Source: Rhodospirillaceae bacterium (lineage in GTDB: Bacteria > Pseudomonadota > Alphaproteobacteria > MPNO01 > UBA2964). From it: DNA of 13,517 nucleotides. Numbering within the stretch: position 1 is the first letter of the stretch; each line of letters opens with the position of its first letter. The translations under genes and the position numbers were made by a program. The stretch covers positions 6,744 to 20,260 of the forward strand of contig PBOV01000009.1 of the NCBI GenBank assembly GCA_002724505.1, read 5' to 3'. Shown in pieces: positions 1 to 8,449 of this stretch. The notes beneath the pieces were generated by a model, which saw only the letters and a program-made list of their open reading frames with translations, made no database searches and was not told the DNA's origin.

Positions 1-1451
1 CGGGGATAATTGAAAAACATATTGACGACTTGGGGGGGCACGCCGCGCTGGTTGAAAGACTTGATAGAGCGCTGATCGCTGATCTGCCGCTTTCGGCGCG
101 TGATGGTGGTTTGATCGCTCCGGGGTATAATCATGAACTTGATGAATGTATTGCCATGCGTGATCAAAGCCGCCAGCTTATTGCCGGCCTCCAGAAAAAA
201 TATTGTGAGGCTACCAATATTCCTTCGCTGAAAATACGCAATAACAATGTGTTGGGTTTTTATATCGAAGTTACCCCATCCAATGCTGAAAAGGTCTCAC
301 TTGAGGCTGGCTCTCCATTCATTCTCCGACAGACGCTCGTTAGCGCAATTCGCTTTAGTACGCTGGAACTGGGGGAGTTGGAGGGAAAAATAAGGCGTGC
401 GGCGGATCAGGCCCTGGACCTAGAAATCAAAATTTTTAAAGAATTAGTTACTCTTGTGGTGGAAAGCAGAGATAAAATCGCATTGGCGGCCCATGCCCTT
501 GCTCTGCTAGACACTATTTCGGCCTTGGCTAGTCTCGCAGCAGAGAAGCATTATGTTAGGCCAACTATTGATGACAGCCTAACATTTGAAATTTGTGATG
601 GTAGGCACCCTGTCGTGGAGAGGGTATTAACCGAAACCTTTTCTAAAGCATTCGTTGCAAATGATTGTGACCTTGAAAAAGCTAATCGCCTATGGTTGCT
701 GACAGGGCCTAATATGGCGGGGAAGAGTACATTCCTGCGGCAGAACGCGTTAATAGCGATCATGGCGCAAATGGGCTCTTTTGTTCCTGCATCCGCCGCC
801 CATTTAGGCGTTGTTGATCGCGTTTTTAGCCGGGTGGGTGCTGCCGACGATCTCGCTCGTGGGCGCTCTACTTTTATGGTTGAAATGATTGAGACCGCGA
901 CAATTTTGAACCAAGCAAGTGAAAGATCGTTGGTTATTCTCGATGAGGTCGGTCGTGGGACTGCAACCTTTGATGGATTGTCGATAGCTTGGGCGGCATT
1001 GGAACATATTCACAACGTAAATAAATGCCGCGCACTTTTTGCGACTCATTATCATGAATTGACGGCCCTCGGAACGCGTCTATCCGCCATGCGGTGTCAT
1101 ACAATGCGGGTTAAAGAATGGAAGGAAGACGTTGTTTTTTTGCATGAGGTAGTCCCTGGGTCAGCTGATCGTTCTTATGGTATTCATGTTGGCCAACTGG
1201 CAGGTCTGCCCAAATCGGTCATTGGCCGTGCTGAGGAAATACTTGCGGTTTTGCAGTCCGGTGAGCAGGCACGGGTGGTGACGCATCTAGGAGATGAACT
1301 GCCATTATTCCAGAAACAAAAACTCGCTCCTGAGCCAAAAAAAAATTCATCCAAAGTCGCTAAAACATTGGCGGCGACTAACCCTGATATGGTAACGCCC
1401 CGAGAGGCGCTGGAGCTTTTGTATCAGTTAAAATCTCTGCTTGATGACTAA
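1..1451 (+). CDS. mutS: DNA mismatch repair protein MutS, C-terminal part (5' end outside window)
   Basis: MutS recognises mismatched bases and uses ATP to recruit MutL. The reading frame is open from base 3, so the gene starts upstream; about 482 residues are visible, roughly the last half of a usual 850-900 residue MutS. The mismatch-binding domain I is therefore not in view. What is seen, in order, is the end of the core/lever region, the clamp, and the ABC-type ATPase: Walker [10 protein letters not shown] (bases 705-731), the signature stretch around RSTFMVEM (near 865), Walker B VILDE (933-947) and the ATHYHEL loop (near 1040). The extreme C-terminus has the usual short helix that mediates dimer/tetramer contacts ([13 protein letters not shown]). 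It ends in TAA 82 bp before the likely glnD coding region. mutS next to glnD is a familiar alphaproteobacterial arrangement. Nothing looks damaged in the visible part. Confidence 0.97.
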   Translation, partial: GIIEKHIDDLGGHAALVERLDRALIADLPLSARDGGLIAPGYNHELDECIAMRDQSRQLIAGLQKKYCEATNIPSLKIRNNNVLGFYIEVTPSNAEKVSLEAGSPFILRQTLVSAIRFSTLELGELEGKIRRAADQALDLEIKIFKELVTLVVESRDKIALAAHALALLDTISALASLAAEKHYVRPTIDDSLTFEICDGRHPVVERVLTETFSKAFVANDCDLEKANRLWLLTGPNMAGKSTFLRQNALIAIMAQMGSFVPASAAHLGVVDRVFSRVGAADDLARGRSTFMVEMIETATILNQASERSLVILDEVGRGTATFDGLSIAWAALEHIHNVNKCRALFATHYHELTALGTRLSAMRCHTMRVKEWKEDVVFLHEVVPGSADRSYGIHVGQLAGLPKSVIGRAEEILAVLQSGEQARVVTHLGDELPLFQKQKLAPEPKKNSSKVAKTLAATNPDMVTPREALELLYQLKSLLDD

Positions 1452-1545
1452 TTAATAAATTGAGAATTAGTGAACTATTCGTTCGATTTATATAGCCGCT
1501 TGTGCTAGGGATAATAATAATTCTAAAAATGATGTGACCGGCTTC

Positions 1546-4302
1546 ATGGGCACCATTACTAAACAGCGCGACATCATTAATATCAGCTTCATGCATGCTG
1601 CTTTAGTTGATCAGCTTGAAGAAGAAGCGCCACCTAACTCCGTTCGCCAAGTATTGTTAGCAATAATGCGGGAGGCGTTGAATAATGGTCGACAGGAGAT
1701 CAGAAGGCGTTTTGAGAATGATAGTCGCCTTGGTGAAGCGACTATCCACGCAAATGCATTCTTAATCGATCAACTTCTGCGGTTTGCTTTTGAAATTACA
1801 ACTACACGCGTTTATCCGACAGCTGAGCCAACGGAATCCGAACAAATTTCCATAGCCGCTGTGGGAGGCTATGGGCGCGGTGAAATGGCACCATACTCCG
1901 ACATCGATTTGTTATTTTTATTACCTTATCGCTTAACCCCGCGGGTTGAGCAAATTATTGAATCGATACTTTATTTGCTTTGGGATCTAGGTTTAAAAGT
2001 AGGACATGCTACACGAACCATTGATGACTGTATCCGACTTTCGCATGGCGATATTACCATACGAACATCTATTCTGGAGGTAAGGTTTGTCGACGGCAAT
2101 CGTAAGCTATTTAATAATTTACGCCAAAAATTTCGGGAAGAGATTATAGCAGACACATCGCTTGCCTTTGTGGAGGCTAAGCTGAGTGAGCGAGACGCCC
2201 GGCATCACAGGATGGGTGGCTCACGTTATGTGCTTGAGCCTAATATTAAAGACGGCAAGGGTGGACTGCGCGATCTACAAACTCTTTTCTGGATAGCGAA
2301 ATATTTATTCCAAGTTGATTCCGTCAACGATCTGATTAGAGAGGGGGTTTTGACGCCGCCAGAGGCGAAAAGCTTTGCGCGTGCAGAGGTTTTTTTATGG
2401 ACGGTTCGTTGCTGTCTGCATTATTTCACTGGGCGTTCAGAAGACCGCCTTACATTTGATCTCCAAACAGAAATTGCCAAAACGCTTGGATATAAAGATC
2501 ATGCCGGGTCGCGCGCTATCGAACGGTTCATGAAGCATTATTATCTTACGGCAAAGGAGGTCGGTGATTTAACGCGAATTTTTTGTGCTGCATTGGAGTC
2601 TGAAGAACGGCGCAGTTTGCCCTTAGCATTTGTGAATTGGGATTGGTTGCGTCGTGATATCGAGGGGTTTCCGGTTCAGCGTGGACGACTTTCTGTATCG
2701 TCGAGTAACGAATTTAAAGAAAACCCGGTGCGAATATTAAAGCTTTTCCATGTGGCGCAAAAACGGAACATTGATATTCATCCTAATGCCCTAAAGCTTG
2801 TAACGAGAAATCTACGTAGGATAGATACCATTCGGAACGATGCAGAGGCCAACCGACTTTTCCTTGAAATGCTTATGTCGTCTAGAGGAGCGGAGGCGAC
2901 GCTTCGTCGTTTAAACGAGGCCAGTGTTTTTGGCCGGTTTGTTCCCGATTTTGGCCGTGTGGTTGCGCAGATGCAGCATGACATGTATCACGTTTATACG
3001 GTTGATGAACATACAATTTTCGCCATTGGAATTCTTCATGGCATCGAGCAGGGCAAATATCGGGATGATATGCCGGTTGCTACTGATGTAATTCAAAAAA
3101 TTAGCTCCCAGCGAGCCTTGTTTGTAGCGTTGTTTTTGCACGATATTGCAAAGGGCCGTGGCGGTGATCATTCGATTCTTGGGGCGGAAGTTGCAGAAGC
3201 GTTATGCCCACGTCTTGGCCTGTCTGCCGAGGAAACCGAAACAGTAGCTTGGTTAGTTCGTCATCACTTATTGATGAGCCGGATTGCATTTCATCGTGAT
3301 CTTGCTGATCCTAAGAGCATCCGAGATTTTGCCAATATAGTTCAGTCTCTCGAACGTCTTAGACTTCTAATGCTTCTAACAGTCGCTGACATTAGAGCGG
3401 TAGGGCCTAGTGTTTGGAATAATTGGAAAGCTTCTTTAATACGCGAGTTGTATTTTGCTACGGAAGCTCAGTTGTCAGGGGGACACGAAGCGACGGGGCG
3501 CGAAGTTAGAATAGAGGGTGCAAAGTTAGCCGTTCGCGAACGTTTGGAGAATTGGGGGGAGGAAGAAAAGGGACGATTTGTTGCTCTTGGATACCCTTCC
3601 TATTGGCTTTCGATTGATACTGAAACCCATTTACGGCATGCGGAACTTGTCCGAAAGGCAGAGGAAACCGACGAAGCACTCGTTTTAGACGTACGTATTG
3701 AGGACAAAATCGATGTCACTGAAATAACGATTTATACCGCGGACCATCCTGGTTTATTTTCGCGTATAGCAGGAGCGATGGCTGTATCGGGGGCAAATAT
3801 TGTTGATGCTAAGATTTTTACGATGACCAACGGTATGGCCCTTGATATCTTTTCGATTCAGGATTCTAGAGGAAAAGCTTTCGTCGAGACATCTTCGCTT
3901 ACTCGACTTAAAGCACATATTGAAAGAACTCTAACTGGAGAAATAAATGTTTCTGAGGAGTTGGATAAGGCGCCTCTATTATCACTCCGAACAAGCGTCT
4001 TTAAAGTGCCCCCGCGGGTTTTGATAAACAACTCAGCCAGCCTGACACATTCTTTGGTAGAAATTAATGCCCGGGACAGGGCCGGTTTATTACATCAAGT
4101 CACTCGGGCCCTAACGCAAATTGGTTTGCAAATTTCCAGCGCATTGGTCACGACGTACGGTGAAAGGGCAGTGGATGTTTTCTACGTAAAAGATACGTTT
4201 GGGATGCAGGTTACCCATGAAGAGAAGCTTGCCCAAATTCGGAAGTCGGTCCTTGGGGTAATTATAGAGACGGAAGGCGTGTCCGATCAAATGGTAGTAT
4301 AG
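1546..4302 (+). CDS. glnD: Bifunctional [protein-PII] uridylyltransferase / uridylyl-removing enzyme GlnD
   Basis: GlnD senses glutamine and adds UMP to, or removes it from, PII proteins (GlnB/GlnK), setting nitrogen regulation and glutamine synthetase activity in the cytoplasm. About 918 residues, normal for the family. Numbering from ATG 1546: nucleotidyltransferase motif GGYGRGE at 107-113 followed by the catalytic D119-x-D121; a central PII-uridylyltransferase helical region; an HD hydrolase domain with H489 and the HD pair at 532-533; and two C-terminal ACT domains at about 724-795 and 836-910, the glutamine-sensing part. Start: GTG 1534 and ATG 1546 are both in frame and neither has a good Shine-Dalgarno; ATG 1591 would cut into the conserved N-terminal RDIIN segment, so 1546 is preferred weakly. 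It sits between mutS and murJ, with only 56 bp to murJ, so co-transcription with murJ is plausible. Confidence 0.96.
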   Translation: MGTITKQRDIINISFMHAALVDQLEEEAPPNSVRQVLLAIMREALNNGRQEIRRRFENDSRLGEATIHANAFLIDQLLRFAFEITTTRVYPTAEPTESEQISIAAVGGYGRGEMAPYSDIDLLFLLPYRLTPRVEQIIESILYLLWDLGLKVGHATRTIDDCIRLSHGDITIRTSILEVRFVDGNRKLFNNLRQKFREEIIADTSLAFVEAKLSERDARHHRMGGSRYVLEPNIKDGKGGLRDLQTLFWIAKYLFQVDSVNDLIREGVLTPPEAKSFARAEVFLWTVRCCLHYFTGRSEDRLTFDLQTEIAKTLGYKDHAGSRAIERFMKHYYLTAKEVGDLTRIFCAALESEERRSLPLAFVNWDWLRRDIEGFPVQRGRLSVSSSNEFKENPVRILKLFHVAQKRNIDIHPNALKLVTRNLRRIDTIRNDAEANRLFLEMLMSSRGAEATLRRLNEASVFGRFVPDFGRVVAQMQHDMYHVYTVDEHTIFAIGILHGIEQGKYRDDMPVATDVIQKISSQRALFVALFLHDIAKGRGGDHSILGAEVAEALCPRLGLSAEETETVAWLVRHHLLMSRIAFHRDLADPKSIRDFANIVQSLERLRLLMLLTVADIRAVGPSVWNNWKASLIRELYFATEAQLSGGHEATGREVRIEGAKLAVRERLENWGEEEKGRFVALGYPSYWLSIDTETHLRHAELVRKAEETDEALVLDVRIEDKIDVTEITIYTADHPGLFSRIAGAMAVSGANIVDAKIFTMTNGMALDIFSIQDSRGKAFVETSSLTRLKAHIERTLTGEINVSEELDKAPLLSLRTSVFKVPPRVLINNSASLTHSLVEINARDRAGLLHQVTRALTQIGLQISSALVTTYGERAVDVFYVKDTFGMQVTHEEKLAQIRKSVLGVIIETEGVSDQMVV

Positions 4303-4358
4303 GCAAAATTTAAGCTTTTTCTTCCTCTCGTACTAAATATCCTCTAAATGTCGCACCT

Positions 4359-5912
4359 ATGGTGCTTTTAAGATCTATAATTACCGTAAGTAGCTTTACA
4401 TTTCTGAGCCGAATATTTGGTTTTATCCGAGATATGTTGGTTGCTGCTTATCTGGGGGCGGGCCCGATAGCCGACGCTTGTTTTATCGCTTTTAAAATGC
4501 CCAACTTTTTTCGTCGTCTGTTCGCGGAAGGCGCTTTTAACGCGGCCTTTGTTCCACTCTTTTCGGCAAAATTAACTGATGAAGGGAAATCCTCTGCTTT
4601 GCATTTTGCTGGTGCGGTAATGTCGATCATGACAACCTTTCTGATAATTTTCGTTATAATTTTTCAGATTGCGATGCCTTGGTTGATGTATATTTTTGCA
4701 CCAGGATTTGCAGATAATCCCGAAAAATTTGGGCTTGCTATTGATCTAACAAGGGTAACCTTTCCCTATCTTTTGTTTATCTCGCTTGTATCATTACTTG
4801 GCGGTGTTCTGAATTCACTGGGGCGCTTTGCAGCTGTAGCGGCGACCCCAATAATTTTAAATTTAATTCTGATAGGGGCACTACTTTTAGCTACCCCATA
4901 CTTACCAAGCGCTGGCCACGCATTTGTTTGGGGTGTTTTCTTGGCCGGAGTCGTAGAATTTTTATGGTTAGTTTATGCGTGTCACCGTGAAGGTTTTGCG
5001 TTGTATTTAAAAAAACCAAGACTTTCGCCTGAAGTTCGCCGACTTCTTAAGCTCATGGTCCCGGGGGCTATAGGGGCAGGCGTTTTGCAAATTAATCAAT
5101 TGGTGGACGTTGTTATCGCTTCCCTTTTGTCAACGGGGGCCATATCATTTTTATACTACGCCGACCGTGTTCATCAACTTCCGCTGGGTGTTGTTGGGGT
5201 TGCGATTGGCACGGCCCTGCTACCAATTCTATCTCAGCAAATTCGTGCAGGCGACGATAAGAGCGCACTTTACAGCATGAATCGTGCGATAGAAGTAGCA
5301 CTTCTTTTGACGCTTCCTGCCGCTGCGGCGTTGTTGGTGATTGGTGAGCCGATCGTAAGTATTCTTTTTGAGCGAGGCGCATTCGATGCTGCTGCTACGC
5401 TAGCGACAACGCAAGCATTGATGGCATATTCAGCTGGTTTGCCGGCATACGTTTTTATTAAGGTTCTTGCGCCAGGGTTTTTTGCGCGCCAGGACACCAA
5501 GACCCCGGTTAAGATCGCAATCGTCTGTGTCGTTTTGAACCTAGGCCTAAATCTGATTCTCATGCAAATTTTTGCACATGTTGGTATTGCCATGGCAACG
5601 GCAATTTCGGCATGGGTAAATGCAGCGTTTCTTTTTAGCTTCTTGCGTAAACGAGGGCAGTTTCAGACTGACGCGAGGCTTCGGAATAAAGCCTGTCGTA
5701 TCTTCCTGGCCACTTTGGGGATGGCTGGTGTGCTCGGGGTTCTGCATGCCGCCTTTCAAGGTTTTTATGATGTTGGTCAGGTCACTCGAATAGGTTTTCT
5801 TGCTCTACTCGTTTTGGCAGGATTTGTGGTTTATTCTATCCTTATTTTATTGTTTCGTGCTGCAGCAATAAATGATTTCAAGTCTCTGTTGCGCCGGCAG
5901 GAAACCGATTAA
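4359..5912 (+). CDS. murJ: Lipid II flippase MurJ (MviN family)
   Basis: MurJ moves undecaprenyl-linked lipid II from the cytoplasmic to the periplasmic face of the inner membrane for peptidoglycan synthesis. The 517-residue protein matches the family length (about 510-530) and is hydrophobic throughout, consistent with the usual 14 membrane helices. Family landmarks are visible: the N-terminal [10 protein letters not shown] segment, the [18 protein letters not shown] stretch near residues 48-65, [21 protein letters not shown] in the middle (about residues 269-289) and ILFERGAFD later. The first methionine, [12 protein letters not shown], aligns with the normal start of the family; no clear Shine-Dalgarno precedes it. 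It follows glnD by 56 bp and precedes trpS by 65 bp, all on the same strand. No odd feature was seen. Confidence 0.96.
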   Translation: MVLLRSIITVSSFTFLSRIFGFIRDMLVAAYLGAGPIADACFIAFKMPNFFRRLFAEGAFNAAFVPLFSAKLTDEGKSSALHFAGAVMSIMTTFLIIFVIIFQIAMPWLMYIFAPGFADNPEKFGLAIDLTRVTFPYLLFISLVSLLGGVLNSLGRFAAVAATPIILNLILIGALLLATPYLPSAGHAFVWGVFLAGVVEFLWLVYACHREGFALYLKKPRLSPEVRRLLKLMVPGAIGAGVLQINQLVDVVIASLLSTGAISFLYYADRVHQLPLGVVGVAIGTALLPILSQQIRAGDDKSALYSMNRAIEVALLLTLPAAAALLVIGEPIVSILFERGAFDAAATLATTQALMAYSAGLPAYVFIKVLAPGFFARQDTKTPVKIAIVCVVLNLGLNLILMQIFAHVGIAMATAISAWVNAAFLFSFLRKRGQFQTDARLRNKACRIFLATLGMAGVLGVLHAAFQGFYDVGQVTRIGFLALLVLAGFVVYSILILLFRAAAINDFKSLLRRQETD

Positions 5913-5933
5913 ATGCCGTCCGCTTGACCGCAA

Positions 5934-5955
5934 GGGTTAATAGCGGGATAACCCG
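5934..5955 (+). promoter_or_regulatory. Overlapping inverted repeats in the trpS leader
   Basis: GGGTTA (5934-5939) can pair with TAACCC (5949-5954), while CGGG (5944-5947) can pair with CCCG (5952-5955). The two pairings share the CCC and exclude each other. They lie 23 bp before the trpS start codon and just upstream of its ribosome binding site. This could be a small RNA switch or chance in a locally GC-rich spacer; no T-run follows. Confidence 0.2.
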
Positions 5956-5963
5956 GCCCGACA

Positions 5964-5970
5964 AGGGAGG
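5964..5970 (+). promoter_or_regulatory. Shine-Dalgarno that fixes the trpS start
   Basis: AGGGAGG lies 7 bases before ATG 5978. It is among the strongest ribosome binding sites in the window and shows that translation starts at MARVFSG rather than at the in-frame upstream start codon at 5924, which would add 18 residues absent from the family. Confidence 0.8.
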
Positions 5971-5977
5971 AAAGTTT

Positions 5978-6985
5978 ATGGCGCGCGTTTTTTCAGGGGT
6001 ACAACCGACGGGGAATCTGCATTTGGGAAACTATCTCGGTGCTATCCGAAATTTTACCCGATTACAGGACGACAATGAGTGTCTTTATTGTGTTGTCGAT
6101 ATGCACGCAGTAACGGTATGGCAGGACCCTAAAGTTTTAAAGAATAATACGCGTGAAGTAACCGCAGCTTTTCTTGCCTCCGGAATCGATCCAAAAACTC
6201 ATATTGTTTTCAATCAAAGCGGTGTTCCACAACATGCCGAAATTGCGTGGATATTCAACTGTGTCGCTCGAGTAGGTTGGCTCAACAGGATGACCCAGTT
6301 TAAAGAAAAAGCTGGAAAACATCGTGAGAATGCAAGTGTGGGTTTGTATGTTTACCCCAATCTGATGGCTGCAGACATTTTGGCCTATAAGGCAACGCAT
6401 GTGCCAGTTGGCGAGGACCAAAAACAACATCTTGAATTGGCACGTGATATTGCGCAAAAATTTAATAATGATTTTGGGGTAGAACAATTTCCAATTGTTG
6501 AGCCACTGATTCTAGATTCAGCGGCACGGGTAATGAGCCTACGTGACGGGAGAAAAAAAATGAGTAAGTCTGGTGCTTCTGACTATTCCCGTCTCAATTT
6601 GAATGATGATGCTGACACCATCGCTCTAAAGATCAGAAAAGCACGTACAGACTCTGAACCCGTCCCTGACGGCTCCCCAGAATCTGGTGATCGTGTGTCG
6701 CGGCCGGAGGCTTTTAATCTGCTAGAAATTTATGCGGCACTGGCTGATCAACCGATTTCTCAAATTCAAAATGAATTTGGTGGACAGCAATTCTCCCAAT
6801 TTAAAGAGGCTTTAGTTAATTTAGCAGTCGAAAAACTTGGGCCTATAGGAGCGGAGATGCAACGTTTTGGAGTTGATCCAAAATACATTGACTCGGTCTT
6901 GTTTGATGGTGTTGAGCGGGCCCGTTCTATCGCTGAGCCTATTAGGGATGAGGTGCACGAGATTATGGGTTTTCTAAGAGGCTAG
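5978..6985 (+). CDS. trpS: Tryptophanyl-tRNA synthetase
   Basis: Class I aminoacyl-tRNA synthetase that charges tRNA-Trp with tryptophan using ATP. The 335-residue product has the family length. The class I HIGH-type motif is present as HLGN at residues 15-18 after GVQPTG; the KMSKS loop is at 194-198, preceded by [18 protein letters not shown] gives the TrpRS-specific substrate and dimer region. Start chosen at ATG 5978 because of the strong AGGGAGG seven bases upstream and because family members begin with a short residue run before the SGxQPTG motif. It is the last of the co-directional mutS-glnD-murJ-trpS series. No convincing rho-independent terminator follows. Confidence 0.97.
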   Translation: MARVFSGVQPTGNLHLGNYLGAIRNFTRLQDDNECLYCVVDMHAVTVWQDPKVLKNNTREVTAAFLASGIDPKTHIVFNQSGVPQHAEIAWIFNCVARVGWLNRMTQFKEKAGKHRENASVGLYVYPNLMAADILAYKATHVPVGEDQKQHLELARDIAQKFNNDFGVEQFPIVEPLILDSAARVMSLRDGRKKMSKSGASDYSRLNLNDDADTIALKIRKARTDSEPVPDGSPESGDRVSRPEAFNLLEIYAALADQPISQIQNEFGGQQFSQFKEALVNLAVEKLGPIGAEMQRFGVDPKYIDSVLFDGVERARSIAEPIRDEVHEIMGFLRG

Positions 6986-7061
6986 TCTATTTAAATTGGC
7001 TTAAAACACCAGTTTTGGATATCTATTATGGTTGTTGCCGGCAGCTCGACTTTGGGGAATT

Positions 7062-7247
7062 TTAACTCTTTGCACTAGTAACAGGCTTGAAACTCTCGCC
7101 ATGAGTATCAGGATATGCGCATTTTTTGGATTTAAAAACCTTAATAATTCCGCATCCAAAACAAAACACTTCTTTTGCTGAGAAACAACAGCTTGTGACT
7201 TTCGGCAAAATAGTTTTTAAAAAGGGGCTTGAACTTAGCACCTTCAT
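7062..7247 (-). CDS. Possible small Cys-rich protein, unrecognised
   Basis: A 61-codon minus-strand ORF, ATG to TAA, lying wholly in the spacer between trpS and the glucosaminidase gene, so it is not a shadow of another gene. The product is basic and carries a Cys pair (CC near residues 20-21), a C-x-x-C-G unit (FCFGCG, near 29-33), another Cys about ten residues later (KKCAYPD) and a His shortly after, a spacing reminiscent of a small zinc ribbon. No clear Shine-Dalgarno precedes it; TATATA lies 8 bases upstream of the ATG, which would suit a near-leaderless transcript. I do not recognise the family. It may be a chance ORF, but the ordered Cys pattern and the otherwise empty 385-bp spacer keep it worth listing. 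Confidence 0.3.
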   Translation of the reverse strand: MKVLSSSPFLKTILPKVTSCCFSAKEVFCFGCGIIKVFKSKKCAYPDTHGESFKPVTSAKS

Positions 7248-7323
7248 AAACGATCTATATAGGCCATCTGGCGTTTGGGGGGTCCTGAAACTTTATTAAT
7301 GTTTTGGTTAAGGCAAAAAAATT

Positions 7324-7329
7324 TATAAT
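7324..7329 (+). promoter_or_regulatory. Candidate -10 box of the glucosaminidase promoter
   Basis: A perfect TATAAT lies 41 bp before ATG 7371. No good -35 is seen at 16-18 bp spacing; TTGGTT at 7304-7309 is only 14 bp away. A start of transcription near 7336 would give a leader of about 35 bases containing the hairpin at 7341-7356 and the GGGGAG ribosome binding site. Confidence 0.35.
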
Positions 7330-7340
7330 GCAAGGTTGAG

Positions 7341-7356
7341 GAAAACCAGCGTTTTC
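7341..7356 (+). promoter_or_regulatory. Perfect hairpin just before the glucosaminidase RBS
   Basis: GAAAAC (7341-7346) and GTTTTC (7351-7356) form a perfect 6-bp inverted repeat around CAGC. It directly abuts the Shine-Dalgarno GGGGAG (7357-7362) and lies downstream of the TATAAT. It could be a small operator or an RNA stem controlling access to the ribosome binding site; a chance repeat is also possible. Confidence 0.3.
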
Positions 7357-7370
7357 GGGGAGATTATGAT

Positions 7371-8441
7371 ATGTCTAAAGTTGCGTGGGTGAGGGTTTGG
7401 CGCGCCCTAGCTTTTGAGCGGGCAGCGTTGGTATTTACCATTTTGAGCGTCGGGATACTTTATGTCCTCGTTTCATTCAAACTTGGATCTATGAATTTAC
7501 AATCTGAAAAGCAGAAAAGATATTCAAATTCTGCCCAGCCCAGCCTAATTTCCCAAACAAACTGGCAAACGGAAATGCGATCGAGCGGGTGGCCCTTTGT
7601 TCAGCCCATTGCTGTAACTTCGAACGCACCAACTCAAAGAATAAAAAATGTTTTTGATCAAATTGGGTATAGGTTGGAGAATGTGCGTTGGTACCACGAA
7701 GTTCCGCGCGTCTTTCTGACGACTTTGCCAAAAGATTTACCGAAACTACGTGAACCAGCAGAACGGAAAAATGTATTCATCATGATGATGCTTCCATTGG
7801 TTCTCCACACAAACGAACTTATTTTGCATACTAGAGACAAACTACGAACTTTGATGCTTTTAAAAGAATCTGGGAAAACACTAACGGAAAAGGACCAAAG
7901 GTTTCTTGAAAGTGTAGCCAGTAAATATGGTTTAGAGACTCCTAATTTAAAAAAACTAATAAAGCGTGTTGATATTATTCCCCCATCACTGGCATTGGCG
8001 CAGTCAGCCGAAGAAAGTGGCTGGGGAACTTCACGCTTCGCCCGCGAGGGGAACGCTTTATTTGGACAACGGACCTGGCGCAGCGCGACGGGCTTGGTCC
8101 CCAAAGAGCGCGAAGACGGAAAAACGTTTAAGGTAAGAGCTTTTGACCATTTGCTCGACGGGGTAAAAGCTTATGCCCACAATTTAAATGTAAATACTTT
8201 TTATAAAGACTTTCGAGAAAAGAGAGCAGCAATGCGTGATTCCAATAGTAGCTCTCTTGAGGGCCTTAAATTGGCTGCAACTCTTTTGCGCTATTCTGAA
8301 CGTGGTTCAGAATATATTAAGACAATTGAGAAAATCATTAGAATAAACAGCCTTTCTATTTTCGATGAAGCGCGGTTATTAAATAAATCAGGTCGTACAA
8401 GAAATGATTTGACGGCGAAACCTAGAAGCCCCGACACTTAA
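7371..8441 (+). CDS. Membrane-anchored Bax-like glucosaminidase (GH73-type peptidoglycan hydrolase)
   Basis: Predicted to cleave the glycan strand of peptidoglycan next to N-acetylglucosamine. The N-terminus has a single hydrophobic segment at about residues 17-37 after a basic start, so the enzyme is probably anchored in the inner membrane and acts in the periplasm. The catalytic region lies at about 200-330: the segment SLALAQSAEESGWGTSRFA (E215 before SGWG is the expected catalytic Glu) followed by NALFGQRTW and a fairly conserved VRAFDHLLDGVKAYAHNLN stretch, the pattern of E. coli Bax and FlgJ-like glucosaminidases. At 356 residues it is longer than E. coli Bax, mostly from a long linker after the anchor. 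ATG 7371 has GGGGAG eight bases upstream. It converges on the deacetylase gene with only 8 bp between stops, and has envelope-related neighbours. Confidence 0.85.
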   Translation: MSKVAWVRVWRALAFERAALVFTILSVGILYVLVSFKLGSMNLQSEKQKRYSNSAQPSLISQTNWQTEMRSSGWPFVQPIAVTSNAPTQRIKNVFDQIGYRLENVRWYHEVPRVFLTTLPKDLPKLREPAERKNVFIMMMLPLVLHTNELILHTRDKLRTLMLLKESGKTLTEKDQRFLESVASKYGLETPNLKKLIKRVDIIPPSLALAQSAEESGWGTSRFAREGNALFGQRTWRSATGLVPKEREDGKTFKVRAFDHLLDGVKAYAHNLNVNTFYKDFREKRAAMRDSNSSSLEGLKLAATLLRYSERGSEYIKTIEKIIRINSLSIFDEARLLNKSGRTRNDLTAKPRSPDT

Positions 8442-8449
8442 TTATGACG

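Larger units (their letters stand above)
6986..7370. other. 385-bp intergenic region between trpS and the glucosaminidase gene
   Basis: No tRNA or other structured RNA was recognised. The region contains a candidate minus-strand mini-gene (7062-7247) and, to its right, about 120 bp that would serve as a divergent promoter region for that ORF and for the plus-strand glucosaminidase gene, including a consensus TATAAT at 7324-7329 and a hairpin at 7341-7356. Just after trpS an AAAAC/GTTTT pair (7003-7016) is too short to call a terminator. Confidence 0.6.

Noticed and set aside
1460..1494. A sigma-70 promoter before glnD (TTGAGA and TATATA)
   Set aside because: The boxes are 23 bp apart, too far for a normal sigma-70 promoter, and no better pair was found.
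5270..5593. A 107-codon minus-strand ORF inside murJ
   Set aside because: It lies entirely within a well-conserved murJ coding region and has no start signals; treated as a shadow.
5924..5977. An 18-residue N-terminal extension of TrpS
   Set aside because: The strong AGGGAGG before ATG 5978 and the family's usual short N-terminus show that translation starts at 5978.
6137..6487. A 116-codon minus-strand ORF inside trpS
   Set aside because: The trpS frame is fully conserved here and the antisense product shows no family features.
7003..7016. Terminator after trpS (AAAAC/GTTTT)
   Set aside because: Only a 5-bp AT-rich stem with no proper T-run; likely chance.
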